Shown piece after piece: positions 1 to 8,248 of a DNA stretch of 64,000 nt. Numbering within the stretch: the first letter of the stretch is position 1; each line of letters starts with the position of its first letter. The notes beneath the pieces are model-generated. The model was given only the letters and a program-made list of their open reading frames with translations, did no database searches and had not been told where the DNA came from. This stretch comes from Anaerolineae bacterium (GTDB lineage Bacteria; Chloroflexota; Anaerolineae; Anaerolineales; Villigracilaceae). Both the position numbers and the translations under genes were made by a program. The stretch is from assembly GCA_018645405.1 (NCBI GenBank), contig JABGOQ010000065.1:1-64000 (forward strand), read 5' to 3'.

Positions 1-2
1 GT

Positions 3-131
3 GATATTTACATCGGAAGGTACGTGGGGAGACCTGCTACCGTTGCCCAGGCAGCTTTCTGGAAGATGATCGAAAATCTGCAACCCGAATCCATCTGCGG
101 CCCCGGCTCTGAAACTTTGGTATTTGAGTAA
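3..131 (+). CDS. 3' end of an unidentified gene (partial)
   Basis: An open frame enters from the left edge and ends with TAA at 129-131, encoding 42 residues that end in GSETLVFE. The composition looks like normal coding sequence and the frame is open right from the window edge, so this is probably the C-terminus of a gene that starts upstream. I do not recognise the family. It ends 141 bp before the first cytochrome gene, and that gap has its own promoter-like sequence, so it is probably a separate transcription unit. Confidence 0.5.
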   Translation, partial: DIYIGRYVGRPATVAQAAFWKMIENLQPESICGPGSETLVFE

Positions 132-170
132 AGAACGATAAGTGTTCCTTATAAGTTACATTGCGTAGCA

Positions 171-263
171 TTTACTGTTACATAGTTCACTGTATAAGAG
201 CCAGATAAGACATTAATATTATGAAAAATAGATAAGAAAAAATCTATACTTTATTTAGAGGAG
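171..263 (+). promoter_or_regulatory. Probable promoter and ribosome binding site of the first cytochrome operon
   Basis: The AT-rich gap has a TATAAG hexamer at 193-198 with only a weak upstream match (tttact at 171-176, 16 bp spacer). A strong Shine-Dalgarno sequence (gaggag, 258-263) lies 9 bp before the ATG at 273 and decides that start. The -10/-35 assignment is tentative; the ribosome binding site is clear. Confidence 0.35.
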
Positions 264-272
264 ATATACCAA

Positions 273-1979
273 ATGCCCCATAAAAAAACTTCAACTTGGT
301 CCTCGATTGGGTTGATAGTCGCAGCAGTATTTGTTGTGACTGGCTTATTGCTTAACGGCAATGTATCAGCCCAAACGCCTACACTTGCAGAAGAAAGTGT
401 GCAGTTCCTTGCCCCCAACACGGTCACCGAGACAATACCACAGCAAGGTGTAGATTTTTCCCTACCTCCAGGTGGGGGAGTTGATCATGGCGTTTTTGAG
501 ATTTTACAACAAGATTTTGAAACACCCCAAGAACTAACAAAAGCATGTCTAAGCTGCCATCTCGACTCGGCAACAGAAATCATGCACACAACCCACTGGA
601 CATGGGAATATGTTAATGAAACAACCGGTCAGACTATAGGCAAAAAGAATGAACTTAATAATTTCTGTGTTGCCACGAGTTCGAATGAACCGCGTTGCAC
701 AAGTTGCCATGTTGGTTACGGCTGGAAAGATGATAGCTTCAATTTCTCCGCCCAAGAAAACGTAGATTGTCTTATCTGCCACGACACAACTGGCACTTAC
801 AAGAAACCAGGTATCGCCGCAGGGCTCCCCGCTGGATATACTGGCAATGAAGCCTTAGATGCAGAGCCAGTTGACCTCGCATATGTAGCTCATAATATCG
901 GCGCACCCAGCCGCACAAATTGTTTGGTTTGCCACGCTTATGGTGGTGGTGGAGACGCAGTGAAACATGGTGATATAGATAGCTCGCTTAAAGAACCTGA
1001 ATTCGCTCTCGATGTACACATGGACGCAAAAGGACTGAATTTCTCTTGCCAAGAATGTCATATTACCGAAGACCATGCAGTAAGTGGTAGTCGCTACGAA
1101 CATGATGAAAATGTAAAAAGCTGTGCAGACTGCCACGATGCAGACCCACACGAAGATAAACTTCTCAACACCCACGCAGCAACACTTGCTTGTCAGAGTT
1201 GTCATATTCCCGAATTTGCTCGCGGCGGACTTGCCACCAAAATGACTTGGAATTGGTCAACTGCCGGTCAGTTTACTGATGCCGGAGAGAAGATTAGCAC
1301 CGAAGACTACAACACCTTAAAAGGCGATTTTACTTGGGGCGAAAATGTTGTTCCTGATTATCTTTGGTTCAATGGCACAGCCGAATACGTCTTGGTTAGC
1401 GATACGATTGACCCAAGCCAGGTTGTTTCAGTAAACAGCTTTATAGGCGATATCAACGATCCCAACGCCAAAATCTGGCCCGTCAAACGCTTTACAGGCA
1501 AACAACCCTACGATTCGGTAAATAACGTTCTTGCAATTCCTCACCTCTTTGGTTCAGATGATGCCGCATATTGGAAGAGTTTTGACTGGAACACAGCCAT
1601 TGCCGCAGGCATGGAAAGCGTTGGCGCCGATTATAGCGGTGAATACGACTTCGTCGAAACCGAATTCTTCTGGCCCATCACCCATATGGTTGCCCCTGCT
1701 GAAGAAGCCATACAATGCCAAGAATGTCACAACCCAGACAATGAACGTATTGATTTCTTAGCTCTTGGATACGACGAAAAAAGAGTAGACACTCTCACTT
1801 GGGACCTTGATGAATACCCAAGCCCATCCACCTCCCAATCCAACTTAGACGAATTGGTAGCATACCCCATTCAAAGCAACGATTGGATGCTCTGGTTAGT
1901 TGGCATTGTTGCGGTTATTGGCTTCTTTGAAGTCGCCGGAACTCGCCACATAATACGAAGGGAAGAACATGATGACTAA
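273..1979 (+). CDS. Octaheme c-type cytochrome, tetrathionate reductase (OTR) family, membrane anchored
   Basis: A 568-residue exported cytochrome with eight CXXCH haem sites, near residues 92, 142, 166, 216, 260, 284, 307 and 482. That number and the DTTGTYKK segment after the third site match octaheme tetrathionate reductase. In the Shewanella enzyme a lysine replaces the distal histidine at the active-site haem; the lysines here are candidates for that role. A signal sequence lies at residues 11-33 (ending VSA-Q) and one C-terminal membrane helix near 540-560 would anchor the protein on the outer face. OTR reduces tetrathionate and also nitrite and hydroxylamine in vitro; the natural substrate here is unknown. 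The next gene overlaps by 11 bp and supplies an iron-sulfur partner, so electrons probably pass between quinone and this cytochrome. Confidence 0.88.
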   Translation: MPHKKTSTWSSIGLIVAAVFVVTGLLLNGNVSAQTPTLAEESVQFLAPNTVTETIPQQGVDFSLPPGGGVDHGVFEILQQDFETPQELTKACLSCHLDSATEIMHTTHWTWEYVNETTGQTIGKKNELNNFCVATSSNEPRCTSCHVGYGWKDDSFNFSAQENVDCLICHDTTGTYKKPGIAAGLPAGYTGNEALDAEPVDLAYVAHNIGAPSRTNCLVCHAYGGGGDAVKHGDIDSSLKEPEFALDVHMDAKGLNFSCQECHITEDHAVSGSRYEHDENVKSCADCHDADPHEDKLLNTHAATLACQSCHIPEFARGGLATKMTWNWSTAGQFTDAGEKISTEDYNTLKGDFTWGENVVPDYLWFNGTAEYVLVSDTIDPSQVVSVNSFIGDINDPNAKIWPVKRFTGKQPYDSVNNVLAIPHLFGSDDAAYWKSFDWNTAIAAGMESVGADYSGEYDFVETEFFWPITHMVAPAEEAIQCQECHNPDNERIDFLALGYDEKRVDTLTWDLDEYPSPSTSQSNLDELVAYPIQSNDWMLWLVGIVAVIGFFEVAGTRHIIRREEHDD

Positions 1980-2898
1980 AAAAACAAATAATACCTGTAA
2001 TACTTGCATAAGTGACATCACTCGCCGAGACTTTCTAAAAGTAACCGGTGCCATAACAGGCGGTCTCACAGCCGCTGGAGCATTAACCAATAATGCGTTG
2101 GCTTCATCTAGCGATCGTGACATCCCCCTGGAAGATCAAAAAGCTCTACTATATGATGCCACCTACTGTGTTGGCTGTAGGGAGTGTGAACTTGCCTGTA
2201 AAGAAGATAATCACCTCAAAGAAGAAGATGTAGACGATCTTTCTGGCAATACTTTTACGCTCATCAAACTTTACCAGAGTGAAGATGGGACAGAATCATC
2301 CTTCCGCAAATATCAGTGTATGCACTGCGTAGAACCTGCCTGTGTAATCTCCTGCCCTGTAGGCGCACTAGAAAAATCAGATGAGGGCCCCGTTCTCTAC
2401 GAACCTCTTAAATGTATCGGTTGCCGCTATTGCATGCAGGCTTGCCCTTACGGTGTTCCTGCCTACGATTGGTCGGAATCTTATCCGCTCATCGCCAAAT
2501 GCGATCTTTGCTACGATCGCACCGATGGCCCCGCCTGCGCAACAGCCTGTACACCTGGTGCGTTAATTTCAGGCACTCGCGGAGAATTACTCAAAATCGC
2601 AAAAGAAAGAATTGCTGAAAACCCTGGTAAATACTACGACGATCGCGTTTTTGGTGAGCATGATGGTGGAGGCACTTCATTCCTAATTCTCTCAGGAGTG
2701 GCCTTTGACAAAATCGGATTACCTCCCCTAAGTGAAGATTCAATTCCCGATTATGGTCATACTGCTACGAAAGCAGTGCCCTATATCTTTGGTGGCGCAG
2801 CCGGTTTCATGGCACTTGCCTACAGAGCAACTATGACTGCAGAAGAAAGACAAGAGCTTGGCAAAAAGCATAGTGAAGAAAAAGGAGAAACAGCATGA
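1969..2898 (+). CDS. Tat-exported 4x[4Fe-4S] ferredoxin subunit, HybA/NrfC-like, with C-terminal membrane helix
   Basis: A 309-residue electron-transfer subunit. The N-terminus has a twin-arginine signal (RRDFLK, about residues 21-26). Four cysteine groups follow in the usual DMSO-reductase-beta order: CVGCRECELAC, CMHCVEPACVISC, CIGCRYCMQAC and CDLCYDRTDGPACATAC, enough for four [4Fe-4S] clusters. A membrane helix near residues 268-285 resembles the tail of HybA. It lies between the octaheme cytochrome gene (11 bp overlap) and a HybB-like gene (4 bp ATGA overlap), so it probably wires the quinone-reactive subunit to the cytochrome. Start could be either of two consecutive ATGs (1969 or 1972). 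Confidence 0.88.
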   Translation: MMTKKTNNTCNTCISDITRRDFLKVTGAITGGLTAAGALTNNALASSSDRDIPLEDQKALLYDATYCVGCRECELACKEDNHLKEEDVDDLSGNTFTLIKLYQSEDGTESSFRKYQCMHCVEPACVISCPVGALEKSDEGPVLYEPLKCIGCRYCMQACPYGVPAYDWSESYPLIAKCDLCYDRTDGPACATACTPGALISGTRGELLKIAKERIAENPGKYYDDRVFGEHDGGGTSFLILSGVAFDKIGLPPLSEDSIPDYGHTATKAVPYIFGGAAGFMALAYRATMTAEERQELGKKHSEEKGETA

Positions 2899-4013
2899 CA
2901 ACAATTACTATTCCTAGAATAAAGAAAGAAATCCCTCTTTCTATTCTTCTTCTCGCTATTGTAGCCTTACTTGGCATCTTCGCCATGGGAACTCGCTGGA
3001 TATACGGGCTTGGTGTTGTTACTAACCTCGCAGACACACGCCCTTGGGGGCTGTGGATCAGCTTTGACCTCGCAGTCATGGCGTTTTCTGGTTCGGCATT
3101 CAGTATAGCGGCATTAACACACATGTTCCGCCGCTATAAATATCATAATATTGCCCGTGTGGCATTAATCAGTGGTTTTGTAGGCTATATCTCTGCCGCT
3201 GCCGCTCTCACCGTAGAGCTAGGCAGACCAGAACGCCTCTGGCACTATTTTTTCTACTGGAATACACACTCCCCTCTTTTTGAAGTCGGCATGTGTGTAA
3301 TCACCTACCTTTTAATTCTAACTCTTGAGTTCCTCCCCATACTGCTTAAAAAACTGGAGTGGCACGCCATGATGAAGGGAATACATTTTTTTGAAATCCC
3401 CATCGTAGCCGCGGGCATTATTCTCTCCTCAGGGCACCAATCGTCACTAGGGTCAATATCCCTTGCCCTGCCCTTAAAGCTGCACCCACTTTGGTACTCG
3501 CCCACGCTTCCCATCGTCTTCTTCATCTCAGCCCTAACAGCAGGTTTTGCTATGGCGATTTTAGTAGGCTTGTTGGGGCTTCGCTTCTTTGATGATTGGA
3601 ACTTCAAAAAAGGTGTTTTTTCAGGCCTAGGAAGATATCTTCTCATAGCTCTAAGCATCACGCTCGTACTCAAATTGGGAGAACTAGTCTATGCTGGTGA
3701 ATTTAACCTAATTTTTGAAAACAGCTATCAGAGCATTATGTTCATCATAGAAAATATACTGTATATAGCCCCCATCATCATTTTGCTCATCCCCAAACTC
3801 AATAAGAGCCATCCATGGATTTTCAGAGCAGGCTATCTAGCAGTTGGTGGATTAGTTATGCACCGTTTCAACGTCAGCTTTGTCGGGCTGGCGGGCGCAA
3901 AATACTTCCCAACCTGGCAAGAACTCCTCAGCACAGCCGGATTAGCCTCTATTGGCATCATCATCTTTTGGGTAATTGCCAGCAATATCCCCTTAATGGA
4001 AGAAGAACACTAA
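2895..4013 (+). CDS. HybB/NrfD-type integral membrane quinone oxidoreductase subunit
   Basis: A 372-residue polytopic protein with about ten hydrophobic helices and few charged residues between them, typical of the NrfD/PsrC/HybB family that exchanges electrons with the quinone pool without haem. The motif-like RPWGLWISFDL segment near residue 50 and the ELGRPERLWHY segment near 100 are characteristic. Its start overlaps the ferredoxin stop (ATGA), and a strong terminator follows directly, so it closes a three-gene operon. Cytochrome, ferredoxin and NrfD/HybB together would form a membrane complex coupling quinol and a periplasmic substrate. A decayed copy of the 3' end of this gene lies at 17078-17196. 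Confidence 0.9.
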   Translation: MTTITIPRIKKEIPLSILLLAIVALLGIFAMGTRWIYGLGVVTNLADTRPWGLWISFDLAVMAFSGSAFSIAALTHMFRRYKYHNIARVALISGFVGYISAAAALTVELGRPERLWHYFFYWNTHSPLFEVGMCVITYLLILTLEFLPILLKKLEWHAMMKGIHFFEIPIVAAGIILSSGHQSSLGSISLALPLKLHPLWYSPTLPIVFFISALTAGFAMAILVGLLGLRFFDDWNFKKGVFSGLGRYLLIALSITLVLKLGELVYAGEFNLIFENSYQSIMFIIENILYIAPIIILLIPKLNKSHPWIFRAGYLAVGGLVMHRFNVSFVGLAGAKYFPTWQELLSTAGLASIGIIIFWVIASNIPLMEEEH

Positions 4014-4021
4014 AAGAAAAT

Positions 4022-4078
4022 CTGTAAAATCAAAAAAGCTGACCGCTAAATTGGCGGTCAGCTTTTTTGATTTTACAG
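4022..4078. terminator. Strong, probably bidirectional intrinsic terminator
   Basis: A perfect 25-bp inverted repeat (arms 4022-4046 and 4054-4078) separated by 7 bases. A T-run lies inside the right arm and the complementary A-run inside the left arm, so it can act in both directions. It closes the cytochrome/ferredoxin/HybB operon and may also stop the convergent small membrane gene. Confidence 0.92.
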
Positions 4079-4105
4079 AGAGTGTTTCTCTTTTTATTTA
4101 TATTG

Positions 4106-4235
4106 GATGAAAAACAGCATACCGCTCTTGCATTAGCTTGGTTACCGTTAAAAAGCATCTTTCTGACAAGCGGTTTCATCACGATCCCGTTTACGCCAGA
4201 AAGATGTTTGGGAGCAGAACGCAAGTTCAAATCAC
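4106..4235. repeat. Terminator-associated intergenic repeat, copy A
   Basis: About 130 bp that can be aligned by eye with 7061-7200, and for its first part with 19771-19860 and 27131-27215. Shared blocks include ggatg..gaacagc, (t)ttggcttgcgt..cgtta, tcccg.ttacgcca and a tail around caagttcaaatcacg. It contains a 10-bp inverted repeat, catctttctg / cagaaagatg. The copies are diverged and have no conserved open frame, so this looks like a non-coding palindromic repeat rather than a gene. Confidence 0.55.
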
Positions 4236-4245
4236 GAGCGATACA

Positions 4246-4614
4246 CTATATCGCTTCCACAGGAGCTTCGTCTTCAGCCAGTGCTTCTTCCATCTCTTTC
4301 AAGATAGCTTCACGCAATCTCGATTCATCTTCTGAACCATAGTCTCTCAAAAGTCGCGGGTAAACATTGACAGGGTAATCATATTCGCCGAGGACAATGT
4401 CATCCCCAGTTTTCTGAGATTCCTTCTTGGATGCGAGTTCTTTGGCGGCATTTTTATCAGCCACTGCTTCAGCTTTCACCCACAATACCATAAATGCCAC
4501 ACCCCCAAGAAACCAGACCCATCCGGGCAAAGGTGAAACATAAGCAACCAACACTGCGACATACATGGTTAACGTAGCAGCCCACCATCCATATTTACGA
4601 ATATTCTTCAACAT
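4246..4614 (-). CDS. Small membrane protein of unknown function
   Basis: A 122-residue protein with two adjacent membrane helices (about residues 11-28 and 31-47) and a long acidic, charged cytoplasmic tail rich in Glu and Lys. The family is not recognised. A near-perfect Shine-Dalgarno sequence (aaggagg on the minus strand, 4620-4626) precedes the ATG, which supports real translation. It sits alone between the first cytochrome operon (convergent) and the two-component system (same strand, separated by a terminator at 4774-4802). Confidence 0.7.
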   Translation of the reverse strand: MLKNIRKYGWWAATLTMYVAVLVAYVSPLPGWVWFLGGVAFMVLWVKAEAVADKNAAKELASKKESQKTGDDIVLGEYDYPVNVYPRLLRDYGSEDESRLREAILKEMEEALAEDEAPVEAI

Positions 4615-4773
4615 TTCTGCCTCCTTTCACTTCCTTTTCAGGTAAGCGAATGATTTATTTGAGTGTTATTTTCACCCTTAATATAACAAAAGCAGACATG
4701 GGAAGTAAATTCGGAAAACCACCCATTTTTTAGAAGAAATTTATGGGGCGTATCCCCCATATCCAAAAGAAAA

Positions 4774-4802
4774 ACTTCCGAAGTTACTATAACTTCGGAA
4801 GT
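4774..4802 (-). terminator. Terminator of the two-component operon
   Basis: A perfect 12-bp inverted repeat (4774-4785 and 4791-4802) with a 5-base loop. On the minus strand it is followed by a short T-rich run. It lies 24 bp beyond the response regulator stop codon. Confidence 0.85.
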
Positions 4803-4826
4803 CTGAAAAAATAAGAACAGAGAATA

Positions 4827-5477
4827 TCACGCCTTAATAATTCCCTTTCGAATCGCGTATCGCACTAATTCAGCACGAGAGTGTAAGCTCAATTTACGCA
4901 TGATATTCTCACGATGGCGTGCTACTGTTTTGGGGCTGATGACCAACTCCCTACCTATGGCTTCGTTGCTTTCTCCTTCAGCAAGGTGAGTCAATACTTC
5001 ATTTTCCCGTATTGTCAGGTTATTCTCTTTCTTTTCCGTTTTGTTTGCTGGATCTCCTCTAAGATAATCTCGTACTAGGAATTTTGCCATTGTAGGGTAC
5101 AGATAAACTTCGCCATTTGCCGCAGTGCGGATAGCGGTCAGCAATTCTTCTGGCGCAGCTCGCTTAGGAACATACCCCGATGCGCCAGCCTCCAGCATCT
5201 TGAAGAAATATTCTTCATCTTCATGAATAGTCAATGCGATAATCGCCATCTCAGGGAATTTGGCTTTTATTATCTGCGTGGTTTTTATCCCCGATTGGTC
5301 AGGTAAGCCAATATCCATCAGGATCACATCAGGGCGGAGTTTTTCGGCAGCGGCGATTGCTTCCACCGATGTTCCCGCTTCGCCGAGAATATCAACATCG
5401 CTTTCTGTTGCCAGCAACATTCGTAACCCAGAGCGGACAACGGCGTGATCGTCTACGAGCAGTAGGCGAATTGTCAT
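4827..5477 (-). CDS. NarL/FixJ-family response regulator
   Basis: A 216-residue regulator: receiver domain (residues 4-120, phosphoacceptor Asp55 in LMDIGLPD, acidic pocket Asp9/Asp10) followed by a LuxR-type helix-turn-helix (about 150-210, LTIRENEVLTHLAEG and SPKTVARHRENIMRKL). I chose the ATG at 5477 over an in-frame upstream codon at 5504 because an AAGGAG site lies just before it and its ATGA overlaps the kinase stop codon, the usual arrangement for coupled kinase-regulator pairs. Targets are unknown; the neighbouring cytochrome and sulfur operons are the obvious candidates. Confidence 0.92.
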   Translation of the reverse strand: MTIRLLLVDDHAVVRSGLRMLLATESDVDILGEAGTSVEAIAAAEKLRPDVILMDIGLPDQSGIKTTQIIKAKFPEMAIIALTIHEDEEYFFKMLEAGASGYVPKRAAPEELLTAIRTAANGEVYLYPTMAKFLVRDYLRGDPANKTEKKENNLTIRENEVLTHLAEGESNEAIGRELVISPKTVARHRENIMRKLSLHSRAELVRYAIRKGIIKA

Positions 5478-6946
5478 AATGACTCCTTCATATGTATAGG
5501 GCAATAGGGGATAAGAATTTCAAGTACGGCACCTTTGCCCGGCGTGGAGTATATGTAAAATTCCCCATTCAGCAAAGTTGTGCGCTCCTGCATACCAATC
5601 AAGCCCCAGGATCTTTTTTTTCTATAAAGTTTGGTATCAAACCCATGCCCATTATCTTCTACTGCAATACGAATTTCTTCTTTTTCAAAGGTGATCGATA
5701 TCTGAACATGAGTTGCGTTAGCATGTTTTGATACATTAGTGAGTGCTTCCTGTAAAATGCGAAAGATGCTCGTGCCATATTCAGGACAGATTACCTTTTC
5801 CTCTCCTAAAACTTTGATCTCTATGTCTAAATCTGTACGTGTCATTAAATCGTTTGTATACCATCGTAACGTAGCAAGAAGCCCAAGGTCGTCCAAATGA
5901 GATGGGCGTAAATCCGAAATAAGGTGCTGGAGTTCTTCTAGGGAGCCAGCAGTGAGTGCTTCGAGCTGTCTCAAAGTATTCAAAATTTGAGCATGATCAT
6001 AATTATTGCTTAACGATGTAGATATGCCTCGCAATCCCATGCCAATGGCTGTAAGCGTCTGTCCTGTTTCATCATGCAGGTCACGGGCAATACGCTGACG
6101 TTCAGATTCTTGGGCTTCCACAATCTGTCGAAAAAGCTCCCCTTTTAAAGTTTCTTTCTGTTGTGCCTCTTCAAGACGGGCTTTCTGTAATTCCTTTATT
6201 TTTTCTTCGGCTTCAACCTGAAAAGCGTGTAAAAAACGAATGATAAAAACGGAAATAACAACAGCCATTAGAGCACGGAATAGTTGAATAGAAAAACCGA
6301 AAAATGCTAAAAAGACTTCCTGATTAATAATTGTAGAGGGAGGAAAGAGAGTCTTCCTGACGAAAACCTGCCCCACAATGGCATAAAAAATAAAAGCCAG
6401 TGCTGTCCACAAAGCATCTCGTTCAAAACGAACCAAACCAGAGTGTCGATAGGATCGCTGTTGTGCTAATAAACCAAAGGCGGCTAGCAAGCCTCCCGGA
6501 ACAGCCAATATATAGCGCGTCCACACATCTACAACATCCCACACTTCTTCGGGAAGGTAGTTATCACGAAAAAATGCCAACCCCAAAATCCAGATAACCA
6601 GAAGTCCAATAGGCACCAAAGAAATTATCCGTTTTGAAGTCTCAGAATAAGCCAACAAATAGACACCAAACAAGATCAAAGAAAGAAGGGAAATTGCCAA
6701 AAGACCGATGCGTATATATTCGGGGATGGATGGTTGCGTAAATCCCAGTTTTTGTTCCATCCCTTCAAGCATCTCTACCCACGCATGGATACCGTGCACA
6801 ATACCAAATCCAGCCAAGGGGCGCAGAGCCTTGCGCAAGCGCAAATCGGATGCTCGGTTTCCTTCCAGCATAACCAGTAGACCCATGCTGAAAAATGCTA
6901 AACCGCAGATAAAACAGATAATGCAAACGAAGGGTAAATTTGTCAT
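5474..6946 (-). CDS. Membrane sensor histidine kinase (HisKA_3/HATPase type, NarX/DegS class)
   Basis: About 490 residues. The N-terminal half has roughly seven membrane helices, followed by a short coiled coil (AEEKIKELQKARLEEAQQ), a HisKA_3 dimerisation domain with the phospho-acceptor His in RIARDLHDETGQ, and a HATPase_c domain (NVSKHANATH N-box, EDNGHGFD, GLIGMQER). There is no PAS, haem or periplasmic ligand domain, so the signal is probably sensed in or near the membrane, perhaps quinone redox state; that is inference. An in-frame TTG at 6961 could be the start instead of the ATG at 6946. It is coupled to the response regulator by a 4-bp overlap. Confidence 0.9.
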   Translation of the reverse strand: MTNLPFVCIICFICGLAFFSMGLLVMLEGNRASDLRLRKALRPLAGFGIVHGIHAWVEMLEGMEQKLGFTQPSIPEYIRIGLLAISLLSLILFGVYLLAYSETSKRIISLVPIGLLVIWILGLAFFRDNYLPEEVWDVVDVWTRYILAVPGGLLAAFGLLAQQRSYRHSGLVRFERDALWTALAFIFYAIVGQVFVRKTLFPPSTIINQEVFLAFFGFSIQLFRALMAVVISVFIIRFLHAFQVEAEEKIKELQKARLEEAQQKETLKGELFRQIVEAQESERQRIARDLHDETGQTLTAIGMGLRGISTSLSNNYDHAQILNTLRQLEALTAGSLEELQHLISDLRPSHLDDLGLLATLRWYTNDLMTRTDLDIEIKVLGEEKVICPEYGTSIFRILQEALTNVSKHANATHVQISITFEKEEIRIAVEDNGHGFDTKLYRKKRSWGLIGMQERTTLLNGEFYIYSTPGKGAVLEILIPYCPIHMKESL

Positions 6947-7004
6947 CAGGTTGGGTTCCAAATTATTTCTCAGAATATAGCAAGATTATTTTACAACCGA
7001 CTCT

Positions 7005-7024
7005 AAGTCCTATCATACGGACTT
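7005..7024. promoter_or_regulatory. Inverted repeat upstream of the kinase gene (possible operator)
   Basis: AAGTCC and GGACTT half-sites separated by 8 bp, about 60 bp upstream of the kinase start. The size and position fit a binding site for a dimeric regulator such as the encoded NarL-type protein. No other instance was found by eye upstream of the neighbouring operons. Confidence 0.35.
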
Positions 7025-7060
7025 TTTACCGTGACGTATAGTAATTTATGTCACAACTGT

Positions 7061-7200
7061 TCATGGAACACGGCAAAAGCATCCTTGTTTTGAGATTGCG
7101 TGTCGTTAATAAGCAATTTCTTGGTAAAAGACTTGGCACTTATCCCGCTTACGCCACGAAAATGCTTGGATGCAGTCCCCAAGTCCAAAACACGCGTGGA
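7061..7200. repeat. Terminator-associated intergenic repeat family, copy B
   Basis: Aligns with copy A through blocks such as cgttaa.aagca, tcccgcttacgcca, aaaatgcttgg.tgcag and ccaagtccaaaacacg, with many substitutions. Unlike the others it does not directly follow a visible terminator. The rest of the 6947-7547 gap holds the kinase promoter side, a short hairpin (gccgctg / cagcggc near 7288-7305), a dyad at 7425-7462, and no credible gene. Confidence 0.5.
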
Positions 7201-7424
7201 GCGGTTTTCTATCCCATCCCAAAAACTTTAGAAATCTTACATCTTATACCTTCTTGAAGCACAGATTTTTTATTCCTATGCTCTAGCCGCTGTCCCCAGC
7301 GGCGATTTATGAGAAACCCTGCTTCAAATAGGGTGGCTAAAGTAATGAAAGAATATGGCTGTTTTCACTGGCAATAAGCTCTCTCAAACTCATATAAGTT
7401 TACGTGAAAGGCATTTTTTCTTCC

Positions 7425-7462
7425 ATTATGTTTTCTTATAGCCATCTATAGGAAAACATAAT
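7425..7462. promoter_or_regulatory. Large dyad upstream of the ArsR-type regulator (candidate operator)
   Basis: Two 17-bp arms (7425-7441 and 7446-7462) with one mismatch and a 4-bp centre, about 85 bp before the regulator ATG. AT-rich dyads of this kind are typical ArsR/SmtB operators, so autoregulation by the following gene is likely. No T-run follows, which argues against a terminator. Confidence 0.6.
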
Positions 7463-7547
7463 ATCATTTGTGATTTATCTTACTATCTAAATTTTCGCAG
7501 GAATAGTAAAGTGGAAATGTAATCAAGCAATCTATTGAGAATGCAAT

Positions 7548-7898
7548 ATGAGCGAATACGAATTTTCAAAATTAGAAGAATTAGCCCGCAAACAAGCAGC
7601 GCTTTGCAAGGTTTTTGGCAGCACGCGGCGTGTATTGATTATTTGGATACTAGCCGATGAGGAGAAAACCGTAACAGAGATTGCCAGATCAGTTGGCTCC
7701 TCTATGCAAAGTACCTCGCAACACTTGCGTTTGATGAAAGATAAAGGTGTTTTGACCTCTCGTAAAGATGGTCAGGCTGTCCTTTATCGGATTGCTGAAA
7801 ATGAATTGATGCAAAGCTGCACAATTTTGAAACAAAGCCCTCTGCCAGAAAAGCAAGGGCATGACGAGAAGCCTCTTGGCTCAAAAAAACATATTTAG
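7548..7898 (+). CDS. ArsR-family transcriptional regulator heading the sulfur operon
   Basis: A 116-residue winged-helix protein: TVTEIARSVGSSMQSTSQHLRLMKDKG forms the helix-turn-helix and RKDGQAVLYRIAE the wing. It has only two cysteines, Cys20 near the N-terminus and Cys91 in the last helix. Sulfide/persulfide sensors of this family (SqrR, BigR) also use one cysteine at each end, but the first is not at the same aligned position as I remember it, so thiol sensing is only a suggestion. It is followed after 15 bp by a TusA gene and the Qmo-like operon, which it probably controls. The ribosome binding site is weak. Confidence 0.85.
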   Translation: MSEYEFSKLEELARKQAALCKVFGSTRRVLIIWILADEEKTVTEIARSVGSSMQSTSQHLRLMKDKGVLTSRKDGQAVLYRIAENELMQSCTILKQSPLPEKQGHDEKPLGSKKHI

Positions 7899-7913
7899 AT
7901 AAGGAGAAATCTG

Positions 7914-8162
7914 ATGACTGACTTAACAACCCTGACCGCTGCAAAAACTGTTGACGCTCGTGCCATGTCCTGCCCGGGACCTTTGCTCGAGGCAAAAAAG
8001 AGCATTGGCTCTGTGCAAATTGGCGAAGTGCTAGAAATTTGGGCAGGTGACCCCCAAACCAAAAATGATATGCCGCGCTGGTGCAAAAAAGTCGGGCATG
8101 ACTATTTGGGCGATCTTGTCGCCGATGGTTATGAGCGACTATTCCTTAAACGGCTGAAATAA
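7914..8162 (+). CDS. TusA-family sulfur carrier protein
   Basis: An 82-residue TusA-fold protein with the family signature (A)MSCPGPLLEAKK; Cys20 of the CPGP motif is the persulfide-carrying residue. TusA proteins pass sulfane sulfur between sulfurtransferases in the cytoplasm. The position between an ArsR regulator and Hdr/Qmo-type flavoproteins, with DsrE-like genes downstream, points to dissimilatory sulfur relay rather than tRNA thiolation. The AAGGAG ribosome site supports the start. Confidence 0.92.
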   Translation: MTDLTTLTAAKTVDARAMSCPGPLLEAKKSIGSVQIGEVLEIWAGDPQTKNDMPRWCKKVGHDYLGDLVADGYERLFLKRLK

Positions 8163-8195
8163 CGATTTCTAAAGGTGAATGACTTGCAGAACCTA

Positions 8196-8226
8196 AACCT
8201 GACAGGTCTTTGAGACCTGTCAGGTT
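8196..8226. repeat. Palindromic intergenic repeat
   Basis: A perfect 14-bp inverted repeat (aacctgacaggtct / agacctgtcaggtt) with a 3-base loop, between the TusA and MvhD-like genes. There is no T-run. Hairpins containing the cctgacaggtct core are common in Chloroflexota intergenic DNA as I know them; here it may also modulate operon mRNA stability. Confidence 0.7.
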
Positions 8227-8248
8227 TCCCCGAACTAAGGACAATCTT

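Noticed and set aside
549-1205. Minus-strand open frames inside the first cytochrome gene
   Set aside because: They are shadows of the cysteine- and histidine-rich cytochrome frame and have no ribosome site or recognisable domain.
4067-4342. Plus-strand open frame across the repeat and the small membrane gene
   Set aside because: It begins in the terminator, runs through repeat A and opposes a gene with a strong ribosome site; the other repeat copies do not preserve a frame.
7048-7257. Open frame in repeat copy B
   Set aside because: Same repeat family; the frame is not shared between copies.
7288-7305. gccgctg/cagcggc hairpin as a terminator
   Set aside because: Short stem, no T-run, and no gene ends nearby on either strand.
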